From positions 1 to 64,000 of the forward strand of contig NZ_NRRW01000003.1 in NCBI RefSeq assembly GCF_016583835.1: 64,000 nucleotides of DNA. The letters run 5' to 3'. Every line of letters begins with the position of its first letter. Positions within the stretch are counted from its first letter, which is position 1. Origin of the DNA: Thiococcus pfennigii (GTDB lineage Bacteria > Pseudomonadota > Gammaproteobacteria > Chromatiales > Chromatiaceae). The notes beneath the pieces are model-generated. The model was not told where the DNA came from and made no database searches. It saw only the letters and a list, made by a program, of their open reading frames with translations. This document shows, one piece after another, positions 43,722-52,093 of the stretch. A program made the translations under genes and the position numbers.

Positions 43722-45272
43722 CAGCCTGTCGGACTTTCCGTGGGTCGGGCGGCGGGCCTGCCGGTAGAATAGGACGTCCCAACGCGCAGAGCCTGTACCG
43801 ATGAGCAACTTCCGACCGATCGCCCGTGCCATCGACTTTCTGCTGCCGCCATCGGTGCAGGAGTGGCTGCCCGCGCGGCACTTGGCGCGCTACATCGTCG
43901 AGGTGGTGGAGGGGTTGGACCTCAGTGCGCTGGAGCGGGCTTATGGTGGCCGGGGGAGTGCGGCCTATCACCCGGCGATGCGGCTGGCGCTGTTGATCTA
44001 TGGCTACGCCACCGGGTGCTACTCCAGCCGCAAGATCGAGCGGGCGACCTATGACTCGCTGGCGTTTCGCTACATCGCCTGCAACACCCACCCCGACCAC
44101 GACACCTTGGCCAGCTTCCGGCGCCGCTTCCGCAAAAAGTTTGAAGAGGTCTTCGTGTCGGTGCTGGTGGTAGCGCGGGAAAACCAGCTCAGCCAGTTCG
44201 GCAGCGTCAGTCTCGACGGCACCAAGATTCACGCCAACGCCAGCCGGCACAGTGCCCTGTCGTATGGCCACGCCGAGGCCATCGAAGCGCAGCTCAAGGC
44301 GGAGGTCCAGCAACTGCTGGCGCTGGCCGAGGAGGCCGACGGTGGCCACGTCCCCGATGGACTGAGCATCCCGCAGGAGCTGATGCGGCGCGAAGACCGC
44401 CTGGCGGCCATTGCCGAGGCCAAGGCCAAGATCGAGGCCCGAGCGGCGGAGCGCTTCGCCCGCGAGCAGGCCGATTACGAGGCCAAGCTCGCCGCGCGCG
44501 CCCAGCGTGCCGCCGACACCGGCAAAAACCCCCGCGGCCAAGCCCCCCAAGGCCCCCGAGCCCGGACCTCGCCCGGCGGATCAGATCAACCTCACCGACG
44601 CGGCATCGCGGATCATGCCGGTCGCCGGCGGGGGCTTTGAGCAGTGTTACAACGCCCAAGCGGTGGTTGATAACGAGACCATGCTGGTGCTGACGCCCCA
44701 GGTCACCCAGGCGGTCAACGACAAGCAACAGGTCACGCCGATGCTCGAGCGGGTGCGGGCACTGCCCGCGGGGCTTAACCAACCCAAGCAACTCCTCGCC
44801 GACGCCGGCTATTTCAGTGCCGAGAACGTCGCCACCTGCGAGCAGGCCGGCATCGAGCCGCTGATCGCCGTGCAGCGCGATCACCACCATCCCCATTGGA
44901 GCGAGCGCTTCAGTGAGCCCGCCGCACTGCCGCCCGACCCGAACCCCGTGCAGCGCATGACCCATCGCCTGAAAACCACAGCGGGCCGGGCCTCGTACGC
45001 CCTGCGCAAACAGCGGGTCGAGCCGGTCTTCGGCATCATCAAGTCCGTGATGGGGTTTCGCCAGTTCCTCACCCGCGGCCTGGACAACGTCCAGGGCGAG
45101 TGGACCCTGGTGTGCCTGGCGTGGAATCTAAAGCGCATGGCGGCTTTGCGCCCGCAGTAAGGGAAAACGAGAGGAATACTGCGCGTTTCGCCGATATGCG
45201 TCGCTTTTGCGCAACAAATGGCCCTTCAATGGGCTCCAAACGGCTATTCCAAGGGCTAAGTCCGACAGGCTG
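43722..45272 (+). mobile_element. IS1182-like insertion sequence (1551 bp)
   Basis: The element is bounded by 15-bp perfect terminal inverted repeats, CAGCCTGTCGGACTT at 43722-43736 and its complement at 45258-45272. CTAG directly flanks both ends (43718-43721 and 45273-45276), which can be read as a 4-bp target duplication. It encodes one transposase interrupted by a frameshift. The insertion falls at the stop codon of the RND pump gene and restores a TAG there, so the pump is intact. Confidence 0.85.
43801..45160 (+). pseudogene. IS1182-family transposase, frameshifted
   Basis: The first part (43801 to about 44548) has the N-terminal domain and the first catalytic Asp (VSLDGTKIHANAS). The second part, in the +1 frame (about 44549-45160), has PGPRPADQINLTD, the second Asp (LLADAGYF) and the Glu region (RVEPVFGIIKS). 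The frames meet at a run of six C at 44543-44548; five C would restore one continuous protein of about 450 residues. The element is therefore probably inactive unless ribosomes slip at the C-run. Confidence 0.8.
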
Positions 45273-45335
45273 CTAGGGCCGATTCGTCGATGGGCAGACG
45301 ACTCGGGCCCGATGTCGGGTCAGGCCGCGCGGCCC

Positions 45336-46076
45336 TCAGGGCGGCGCGCCCTCGGTCAGCAAGGGCCGGATCGCACGGAGGATATTGGCGAACAGGTGCG
45401 GGTGCTCGGCCTCTTCGCGCGCCAGCAGGGCCTTCATGTGCTCGCGGCGACTCGGCATCGTGAAGCAGGCCGGGCAGCTGTCGGGGACGACCGGCAGGCC
45501 GGCGGCCTCGGCGAAGGCGGCCGTCTGGCGCTCGCGGCAATAGGCGAGCGGCCGGATGATGCGGATATCGCCGGCATCGTTGCGGTAGTGGGCCTTCATG
45601 GTCCGCAACTGCCCGCCGTGGAAGAGCGACATCAGCAGGCTCTCGGCGAGATCGTCGAGGTGCTGACCGAGGGCGAGGACGCCGTAGCCCTCGCGGCGGC
45701 AGAGCCGGTACATGATGCCGCGCTTCATCCGCGCGCAGTAGGCGCAGAAGGAGTCGCCGTCCATGTGCGCCTTGGCCTGTTCCATGATCGGTTGCTGTTC
45801 GTAGAGCCACGGGATGCCGAGGTCCCCGTAGTAGGCCTTGAGCGGCGCCGGGTCGAAGCCCGGCACCTCGGGGTCGACGGTGATGACGCCGAGCTCGAAG
45901 CGCACCGGGGCATAGGTCTGGAGGTGGCGGAGGATCGCAAGCAACGACAGCGAGTCCTTGCCGCCGGAGACCCCGAGCAGGATGCGATCGCCATCGCGGA
46001 TCATGTCGTAGTCGACGATGGCGCGCCCGACGAGGCGCAGGAGGGACTTAGGGGGCTTGATCCGGGCTTCGCTCAT
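45336..46076 (-). CDS. ttcA: TtcA-type tRNA 2-thiocytidine synthetase
   Basis: This 246-residue ATP-pyrophosphatase has the PP-loop SGGKDS (about 36-41) and two CxxC motifs (CAYC and CPAC) that hold an iron-sulfur cluster. GQHLDDLAESLLMSLFHGG and SRREHMKALL are family hallmarks. It thiolates cytidine 32 of some tRNAs. It is shorter at the C-terminus than E. coli TtcA (about 311). It stands next to the insertion element but is intact. Confidence 0.82.
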   Translation of the reverse strand: MSEARIKPPKSLLRLVGRAIVDYDMIRDGDRILLGVSGGKDSLSLLAILRHLQTYAPVRFELGVITVDPEVPGFDPAPLKAYYGDLGIPWLYEQQPIMEQAKAHMDGDSFCAYCARMKRGIMYRLCRREGYGVLALGQHLDDLAESLLMSLFHGGQLRTMKAHYRNDAGDIRIIRPLAYCRERQTAAFAEAAGLPVVPDSCPACFTMPSRREHMKALLAREEAEHPHLFANILRAIRPLLTEGAPP

Positions 46077-46207
46077 GGCGGTTAGTCTACCCGATTCGCC
46101 CGCTCGTCCGCGGCCGGCGCTGCACCTCCCGCCCGAACTCGGGGCACACCGACCCAGCCATCCCCGGGGGGGTTGATCGATGTCAGTGTCACCAGGGTCG
46201 GAACGGG

Positions 46208-46234
46208 CAACGATTATCAGAGTTATTTTTAACG
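46208..46234 (+). promoter_or_regulatory. AT-rich operator-like stretch before the HMA-type gene
   Basis: AACGATTATCAGAGTTATTT is an AT-rich island about 70-90 bases before the small HMA protein. It contains ATTATC/GTTATT half-sites like those of the Fur sites elsewhere in this region, but its overall match to the 19-bp consensus is poor. Listed because of position and composition. Confidence 0.25.
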
Positions 46235-46300
46235 TCAGACCGCCGGTCGGCGATGACCGAGCGCGTGTCAGCGCGAGCCCCGCGCGCGACAGGGGGAACG

Positions 46301-46666
46301 ATGATCGAGATCCGCCACAGCATCCCCGGCCGGCTGCGGCTGCGCATCGCGCGGCTCGGCGGCGACCGCGCCCTGGGGGCGCGGCCCGAGGCGGCGCTCG
46401 CAGAGGTCGAGGGCGTCCACCGGGTGCGCGCCAACCCGGTGTGCGCGGCGCTGCGCGCGGTGCGGAACCTGAGCCGGATGGCGCTCAGGACCGCCGATCA
46501 GAACTACCATTTCGCGATCGGCACCGACCTCATCGGCATCGGGCTCGGCGCCACCGGGATCCTGTCGCCGGCGACCGGCGGCCTGATCCACATCGCCCAT
46601 ACGCTGGGGATCCTGGCCAACTCCGCGCGGCTGCTCGGTTTCGAGGCGCCGACACCGCGTCGATGA
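46301..46666 (+). CDS. Small HMA-domain membrane protein made of the two ends of a P-type ATPase
   Basis: This 121-residue protein starts at an ATG with AGGGGG four bases upstream. Residues 1-55 (MIEIRHSIPGRLRLRIARL and onward) resemble the degenerate HMA domain that opens CtpC-like metal ATPases, without a CxxC pair. Residues 60-115 (ALRTADQNYHFAIGTDLIGIGL and GGLIHIAHTLGILANSARLL) resemble the last two helices of the same ATPases. The whole catalytic core between them is absent and the reading frame is kept. It may be a stable mini-protein or a deletion relic. No complete P-type ATPase is in the window. Confidence 0.65.
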   Translation: MIEIRHSIPGRLRLRIARLGGDRALGARPEAALAEVEGVHRVRANPVCAALRAVRNLSRMALRTADQNYHFAIGTDLIGIGLGATGILSPATGGLIHIAHTLGILANSARLLGFEAPTPRR

Positions 46667-46720
46667 ACCGCCGAGGGCCGCCGCCAGGGCAGATCCTCCC
46701 AACGCGGCCCTGTCGGCCAC

Positions 46721-47434
46721 TCAGGCGATCGAGGCGCCCCGCATCGGGCCGGCGGACGGCGGCGGCAGGGTCTGCGGCCCGAGCGACAACGGGCGGTTCG
46801 CCGTCAGCGGGATACCGACCTCGAGCCCAAGCCCCATCAGGACATTGACGACACCGGCCGGCAGACAACCGGCGACGGCGCAGAGCATCGAGGGCAATCG
46901 GGCCGCCGCCTGGCGGCGGGTCGAATAGAGCGCCGCGACGACGACGGTGCAGCCATCGATCAGCGCCCGAAAGACTTGCGTCAGGCCCGCCATCGGTGGG
47001 GTCGCGGCCGAGATGACCAGGCAAGAGACACCGCACGGGGCCGCCTCGACGACGGGCTCCGGATCGCCCGGGGAGAGCAGGCCCAGCGTACGCTCGAGGG
47101 TGGCGACGAAGTCGTCTCGGAAGCCCTCGATCGCCCCCCTCGGGACCGCCTTGTCGCCGTTGATGCGCGCGCAGCACTCGTCGAGCCAGTGATCCATCCT
47201 CCGCTCGCGGATCAGGGCCGGGATCTGCCGGATCAGGGACTCGCGCTCCTCCTGCGTCAGGTCGCGCCAGCGCCACAGCGCCGACTGGGCGGCGGCGAGG
47301 GCCTCCTCGACGTCGTCGGCGTTGGAGCGGGCGACGCAGATCGGCGCGCCGCCGATCGTCGGTTCGCGAAACAGATCGAGGTAGGCCCCGGAGTACGGCG
47401 GCTGCCAACGGCCATCAATGAGATTGTCCAACAT
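46721..47434 (-). CDS. Truncated aldehyde-dehydrogenase-like protein behind a Fur box
   Basis: This 237-residue protein matches the N-terminal half of aldehyde dehydrogenases (MLDNLIDGRWQPP, DVEEALAAAQSALWRWRDLT, VVEAAPCGVSCLVIS, LPAGVVNVLMGLG). It ends where the NAD-binding domain would continue. The PWNFP loop is replaced by SAATPPM, and the catalytic Glu and Cys are missing. The start has AGGAG upstream. A 15-of-19 match to the Fur box stands 150-170 bases before it. The clean start, RBS and operator suggest a maintained gene rather than debris. A role in iron physiology is inferred only from the site. Confidence 0.65.
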   Translation of the reverse strand: MLDNLIDGRWQPPYSGAYLDLFREPTIGGAPICVARSNADDVEEALAAAQSALWRWRDLTQEERESLIRQIPALIRERRMDHWLDECCARINGDKAVPRGAIEGFRDDFVATLERTLGLLSPGDPEPVVEAAPCGVSCLVISAATPPMAGLTQVFRALIDGCTVVVAALYSTRRQAAARLPSMLCAVAGCLPAGVVNVLMGLGLEVGIPLTANRPLSLGPQTLPPPSAGPMRGASIA

Positions 47435-47794
47435 GAGTGCTCTCCTGATTCTGGTAAGGCGGTGTCGCCAAACAGGCGCGTCGGCATCGCCGCAAGGTCT
47501 GGACGTCGCTGGACCGGATCCGTTCTCCACCGCACCTCCCGGTCGGACGGCACGTCCCACGGCGCCGATTCCGTTCGGCCTTTATTGATAATAGTTATCA
47601 TTTTCTAGTTATCGTTGCGGACCGTCAAGGTGACCACCAGCGCCACGCGCGTCCGGTCTCGTCAGTGACGGAAGATCCCCGGTCCGCGGGACATCCCGCC
47701 GCGGCATTCAGAGCCGCGGGATACCTAACCCCGCAATGCCTTCGATCTGCCCCCCAGCGACACCGAGACCCTGCCCGATGCCGGGCTACGCGGA
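47435..47794. other. Intergenic region carrying the Fur box
   Basis: No gene is supported between the YbaK-type gene and the truncated ALDH-like gene. Apart from the Fur box at 47587-47605, the region 47640-47794 is GC-rich with short CCGCGG repeats around 47690-47730 and no clear signal. Confidence 0.5.
47587..47605 (-). promoter_or_regulatory. Fur box upstream of truncated aldehyde-dehydrogenase-like gene
   Basis: GATAATAGTTATCATTTTC matches the 19-bp Fur consensus at 15 positions, the best match in the window. It lies 153-171 bases before the start codon at 47434 with no other gene between, so iron-repressed transcription of that gene is likely. Confidence 0.65.
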
Positions 47795-48265
47795 TCAGGT
47801 CGCCCCGCTGAAACGGCCGCGGCGGGCACCCTTCAGCAGGCCCTGGAAGGCCTCGCCGTCGACATGCACGAGATGTTGGTGATCTCCGGCCTCGAAATAG
47901 ACGTCGTGGAGGCTCGTGAGGTCCTCGTCGAGGAAGGTCTCGACGCCGTAGGCGGGGCCGAGCGGCGGGACCGCCCCCCGCGCACAGTCGGGAAAGAGCG
48001 CGTCGAGATCGGACTCCTCGACGAGCGCGAAGTCCCGCCCGGCCGCCTGATTGAGGCGCTCGAGGTGCAGCCAGGCGGTACCCGGGATGACGGCCATCGC
48101 ATGACCGTCCTGGTCGCGCAGGATGACCGCCTTGGCCATATGGTCTTCGGGCACATGGGCGGCCGTCGCCGTCTCATGCGTAGAGCCGGTCGCCTTGTGG
48201 GCCACCAGCTCGTACCCTACCCCCTGGCCGTTCAGGTAGGTCTCGACACTCGTCGCAATCGTCAT
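47795..48265 (-). CDS. YbaK/ProX-type aminoacyl-tRNA deacylase domain protein
   Basis: This 156-residue protein is of the YbaK/EbsC/ProX editing fold that hydrolyses mischarged tRNA (such as Cys-tRNAPro or Ala-tRNAPro). The conserved Lys lies in EDHMAKAVILRD (about residue 45), and the Gly-rich loop GAVPPLGPAYGVETFLDEDL is intact. The ATG at 48265 is chosen for the AGGAGG upstream and because family members start with a similar helix. Confidence 0.8.
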   Translation of the reverse strand: MTIATSVETYLNGQGVGYELVAHKATGSTHETATAAHVPEDHMAKAVILRDQDGHAMAVIPGTAWLHLERLNQAAGRDFALVEESDLDALFPDCARGAVPPLGPAYGVETFLDEDLTSLHDVYFEAGDHQHLVHVDGEAFQGLLKGARRGRFSGAT

Positions 48266-48725
48266 CGCTGCCCTCCTGTCCTGCTCCATCCAATCTTTTA
48301 TATTAACCAATTTAGGGTCACGCTGCGGTAATGCCAATACCAGGCAGATCCCGTGTATTTGGCGCCCGCGGTGGCAGAGATAATCCGACCTTCTATCTCT
48401 GATACCAACTATAGACCGTCGCGGCGTACCGAGCATTCACCAAATCCACAAGAAATTTCAGGAAACTGTGGGTGGCGGCCCGCAACGGACCACGGGACCG
48501 AGATCCAACGACGGCGCATCATGGGTCCCACGCGGGCCACTGGGTCCGCCCCGCCAGGCACCCGTCCCCGCTCGCCGGTCGGCGAAAACCCCAAGGCAAT
48601 AGTTGCTAATGCTTCTCGTTATCTTATAATAGGGCGCGAACAGGGCGCATCGCCGAGGCAGACCGCCGCCTCTCCCCCACAGGGGCTCCGGATCCGCCCT
48701 TACCCCAAGACCCGAGCCAAGCTCC
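48266..48725. other. Divergent intergenic region with Fur-like site
   Basis: No gene is supported. AT-rich patches lie at 48291-48317 (AATCTTTTATATTAACCAAT, probably part of the promoter of the YbaK-type gene) and 48603-48631 (Fur-like site). Between them the sequence is ordinary GC-rich DNA. Confidence 0.5.
48605..48623 (+). promoter_or_regulatory. Fur box upstream of the Spy-like gene and TonB receptor
   Basis: GCTAATGCTTCTCGTTATC matches the 19-bp Fur consensus at 14 positions. The following TTATAATAG can act as a -10 region. It lies about 100 bases before the Spy-like gene, which is followed by a TonB-dependent receptor. Iron-repressed expression of both is likely. Confidence 0.6.
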
Positions 48726-49172
48726 ATGCCCAAGACCCTGAAGACCCTGATCGCCGCCGTCGCCCTCGCCGCCGCACTCTCGCCCGCACACGCCGGGCAC
48801 CGCATGCCGGTCAACGAACTGATCGCCCTCCCCCACCCGATGCGGGTCATCGCCCGCGACCCGAGTCGCTTCGCGCTGAGCGAACGGCAGCAGGCTCGGC
48901 TCGGCGCCGAGATCCTGGCCGTCTATCCGCGCCAGATCCACCCGCGGGTGCAGCGCGCCGCCGAACTCGAACGGCGCATCCACCGCGCCCTGTTCATCGA
49001 TGGCGCGAACGGTGCCACAGTGCACGCCGAGTTGACCGCACTCACGCGACTCAAGCGCGAGATCACGGACCTGCGGATCGCGGCCCTCGGCCGCTTCCGC
49101 GACATCCTCACCGAGGCACAGTTCGCCCGGATCATGGCCGAGGCGACACCGAGCCCCGGCCCCGCCCGCTAG
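48726..49172 (+). CDS. Small periplasmic protein, Spy/CpxP-like
   Basis: This 148-residue protein has a signal peptide (about 1-23, ending SPAHAGH). The mature part is helical with LSERQQARLGAEILAV and LTEAQFARIMAE segments that resemble the LTxxQ repeats of Spy, CpxP and related metal-stress or chaperone proteins, with the last acting as a hairpin end. It follows a Fur-like site and precedes a TonB receptor, so a role in iron supply or envelope protection is inferred. Confidence 0.6.
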   Translation: MPKTLKTLIAAVALAAALSPAHAGHRMPVNELIALPHPMRVIARDPSRFALSERQQARLGAEILAVYPRQIHPRVQRAAELERRIHRALFIDGANGATVHAELTALTRLKREITDLRIAALGRFRDILTEAQFARIMAEATPSPGPAR

Positions 49173-49349
49173 CCCGTCGCCGGCGGCCCCGAGGGGGCCA
49201 CCGCCACACCAAGCTCGGCCCATCGGCAGCGCCCGCGACGGCGAGGGCCTAGTCGTGCCCGCACGCCGCGGGAAGAGGACAGGCAACCGAACGGCGCACC
49301 CTGCCAGGCGACCAGGTTTACCCGCGACATCCACGACGAGACCGACACC

Positions 49350-51344
49350 ATGCAGACGGAAAACCGCGAACGCGCCGCGACCCGGCCCCTCGCCCCCGGG
49401 CGATCCGGGCGCCGCCCCGGCTGGCTGATCCCCGGCATCCTCCTCTCGGCGGCGGCCCCGCTCGCCGCCGAGGAGCCGCTGTCGGCCGTGACCCTCGACA
49501 CCCTGAGCGTCACCGCGACACGTTCGGCGACCGCCATCGAAGCGCTGCCGGGCCCGATCCAGATCTTCGACCGCGACGACATCGAGCGCCTCGACGCCCG
49601 GCGCCTGAGCGAGGTCCTGCGGCTCGCCCAAGGGGTACACATTCAGAAAAAGGGGACCCGCGATACGGTCTCGATCCGCGGCTTCACGAACGAGCAGACC
49701 CTGATCCTCATCGACGGACGGCGCCTCGCGAGCGAGCCATCGCAGAAGTTCGAGCTCGACCGCATCACGCTCGAGAACGTCGAGCGCATCGAGATCGTGC
49801 GCGGCCCCTCCAGCGCCCTCTACGGCGCCGACGCCCTCGGCGGCGTCATCAACGTCATCACCCGCCGCCCCGAGGCCGCGACCTTCCAATTCCGCAGCCG
49901 CTGCGGCCAGTTCGAGCTCGGTCACGAAGAGGGGTGCGAGGGCGGCTTCTACGGCGCGATCAGGCCGTCGGCGAATCTCGGCCTGTCGCTCTCGGGGACC
50001 CGGATCGACCAGCCAGGCGTCACCCTCGACTCGGGCGCCAGCCTGGTCGACGACGAGGACCTGGTGGACTTCACCGTCGAGTCCGACTGGCGGATGAACG
50101 AGGCCCTGCGCCTGATCGCGACCGCCAAGTACCTGCACAGCGACAGCCATTTCCTCGCCGAGTCGGGCGGCGGCAAGCTCACCCGCACCGACGAGGACGA
50201 CGAGCGCACCGACCTGGCGCTCAGCCTCGACTACGCCGCGGAGGACCGCGAGGGACGCCTCCAGCTCTACTACTCGCGCTTGGACAAGGACCGCGAGCAG
50301 CGCCTCGAGGGCACCGGCAAGCTCCAGGAATTCGACGAGGTCCGGGTCGAGAAGACCAGCGCCGACGGCCAGTACAGCTGGTTCCTGGCACCGCCGCACC
50401 GGATCACGGTCGGCGGCGACTACCGCATCGAGGCATTCCGCGGCACGACGATCGCGACCGGGCAGGACGAATACCAGGTCACCCGCGAGGGCCTGACCGC
50501 CACCGGCTCCGAGGCGCACATCGACTACTGGGCCGTCTTCGCCCAGGACCAGTGGCAGGTCGCGCCGCGCTTGAACCTGGTCCTCGGCGGGCGCCTCGAC
50601 GGCTCCGACCAGTTCGACAACGAGCCGACCGGCAAGCTCGGCGTCGTCTACGATCTGGTGGATCGGCCCGACGCCGCGCTCCAGCTCAAGGGCCAGGTCG
50701 CCCAGGGCTACCGCGTGCCGACCGTCCGCGACCTCTACGTCAACGTCACGAAGGGCAGTTTCACCCGCATCGGCAACCCGGACCTCGAACCCGAGCACTC
50801 CAGGAGCCTCGACCTCGCCCTGGAGGGGCGCTACGAACGGCTCCGCGGGCGCCTCGGGCTCTTCCACAACGAGGTCGAGGACCTGATCGCCGAGCGGACG
50901 ATCGGCACGCGGCCCGACGGCAGACCGATCCGCCAGTACCGCAACGTCGACGAGGCGACGCTGCGCGGTCTCGAGGCCGGCCTCGGCTGGCAGTCCCTCG
51001 GCGATCTCGCGGTCGATCTCGACTACATGTACCTCGACGCCCGCGACGAGGGCACCGACAGCCGCCTCGAGGACCGCCCACGCCACCGCTTCGTGACGAC
51101 GCTGCGATACGACTATCAACGCTGGGGCCTCGGGCTCACCCTCTCGGGCGACTACAACCTCGACGTCCTCGACGCCAGCTCGGGCAAAGAGAAGGACTAC
51201 GGGGTCTGGGACCTGGACATCGCACAGCCCCTCACCGAGCAACTCGACCTGCGCCTCGGCGTCGAGAACCTCTTCGACGAACGCGACGCCGACCTGCTGC
51301 TCGCCGGGCGTTTCCTCTACATCGGCCTCAACGGCGCCTTCTAA
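49350..51344 (+). CDS. TonB-dependent outer-membrane receptor
   Basis: This 664-residue protein has a signal peptide (about 20-40), the TonB box region (SAVTLDTLSVTATRS), a plug (about 45-170, with IEIVRGPSSALYGADALGGVINV) and a barrel ending in Phe. The barrel includes QGYRVPTVRDLY and GNPDLEPEHS elements common to siderophore, haem and metal receptors; the ligand is not deducible. It lies about 180 bases after the Spy-like gene and converges with the broken small gene. A Fur-like site upstream of the pair suggests an iron-related ligand. Confidence 0.83.
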   Translation: MQTENRERAATRPLAPGRSGRRPGWLIPGILLSAAAPLAAEEPLSAVTLDTLSVTATRSATAIEALPGPIQIFDRDDIERLDARRLSEVLRLAQGVHIQKKGTRDTVSIRGFTNEQTLILIDGRRLASEPSQKFELDRITLENVERIEIVRGPSSALYGADALGGVINVITRRPEAATFQFRSRCGQFELGHEEGCEGGFYGAIRPSANLGLSLSGTRIDQPGVTLDSGASLVDDEDLVDFTVESDWRMNEALRLIATAKYLHSDSHFLAESGGGKLTRTDEDDERTDLALSLDYAAEDREGRLQLYYSRLDKDREQRLEGTGKLQEFDEVRVEKTSADGQYSWFLAPPHRITVGGDYRIEAFRGTTIATGQDEYQVTREGLTATGSEAHIDYWAVFAQDQWQVAPRLNLVLGGRLDGSDQFDNEPTGKLGVVYDLVDRPDAALQLKGQVAQGYRVPTVRDLYVNVTKGSFTRIGNPDLEPEHSRSLDLALEGRYERLRGRLGLFHNEVEDLIAERTIGTRPDGRPIRQYRNVDEATLRGLEAGLGWQSLGDLAVDLDYMYLDARDEGTDSRLEDRPRHRFVTTLRYDYQRWGLGLTLSGDYNLDVLDASSGKEKDYGVWDLDIAQPLTEQLDLRLGVENLFDERDADLLLAGRFLYIGLNGAF

Positions 51345-51482
51345 CCCACCGGACAGGGGGGCCACTGGAGGGGGGGAGCCCCTTTCGAGACGACCGCAGC
51401 CGGCGCTCGCAGAGCGACCCGGCGGCGGCCGTGACGCCCGGGGGTCCGAATGGCCGCGTACCGATCTACCCCCGCCGGTCCT

Positions 51483-51802
51483 CTATCGAACGATGTCGCG
51501 CCCGCGGATCTCGATCCTGTGACCGGGCCGGCGTCGAAGACGACCCGGTAATCGCCGTAAGGCCTGTCGAACTCCAGCTCGCCTTCCTCGCTCATCACCC
51601 CCTCGATGAGCGGATTGCCCCGTCGATTCGAGGACCCGCACCGCGACCCCCGCCGCCGAGGAGCCATCGGAGAAACCGCCCTCGCAGAGGATGGCGCCAT
51701 CGCCGTTGTCGTAGCAGGCGCAGATCGGCGTATGGGCCAAGGCAACACCCGAGACGGCAACAGGGCGGACACGCAGCCAGCGCGAAGGGGATGGGACGGC
51801 AT
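51483..51802 (-). pseudogene. Small periplasmic DNGDG/GFSDGSSAAG protein, broken by several frameshifts
   Basis: Pieces of one protein lie in two frames. They are a start with signal residues (MPSHPLRAGCVSALL from 51802), then HTPICACYDNGDGAILCEGG and FSDGSSAAGVAVRVLESTG, then LIEGVMSEEGELEFDRPYGDYRVVFDAG in the other frame, and finally GHRIEIRGRDIV to the TAG at 51483. Joining them needs at least three frame changes. Such roughly 100-residue exported proteins often sit beside TonB receptors and iron genes. Either the gene has decayed or the assembly contains errors here. Confidence 0.6.
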
Positions 51803-51868
51803 GGGCGACCTCCGGTGGACCGACCGGGCATCGGCACGGCGACGCGCCACCCGGCCGGACAAATGAAT

Positions 51869-51887
51869 GCTAATTGTTCTTATTTGC
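51869..51887 (+). promoter_or_regulatory. Fur-like site between the broken small gene and feoB
   Basis: GCTAATTGTTCTTATTTGC lies in an AT-rich island about 210 bases before feoB and 70 bases before the broken divergent gene. It matches the Fur consensus at 11 of 19 positions and shares GCTAAT with the sites at 48605 and 56216. Control of feoB by Fur would be expected. Confidence 0.4.
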
Positions 51888-52093
51888 GCGCCATTCCGCA
51901 AGCCTGTATCCTTGCGCCGATCGGTAGATGAACACAGACGCACGGCCCCGGGGCGTCGACCCGCGCAGCGCGGCCCATGGGGGCTGGCCCGATCCGCTCG
52001 CGTCCCGGGGGCCAGGGGCGAGAGGGCGCCCCGGTGACACGACAACGACCAGCGCACCGCCGCCCGGCGGCACCAGCGAGGGGTTACAAGACG

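Noticed and set aside
44520-44560. Programmed ribosomal frameshift in the transposase
   Set aside because: IS1182-family transposases are normally one frame, and no slippery heptamer or stimulatory hairpin is evident; a one-base insertion in a C-run explains the data.
48624-51365. A 913-codon minus-strand frame over the Spy-like gene and TonB receptor
   Set aside because: It is antisense to a receptor with full plug and barrel motifs; its own translation is repetitive Ala/Val/Glu-rich sequence.
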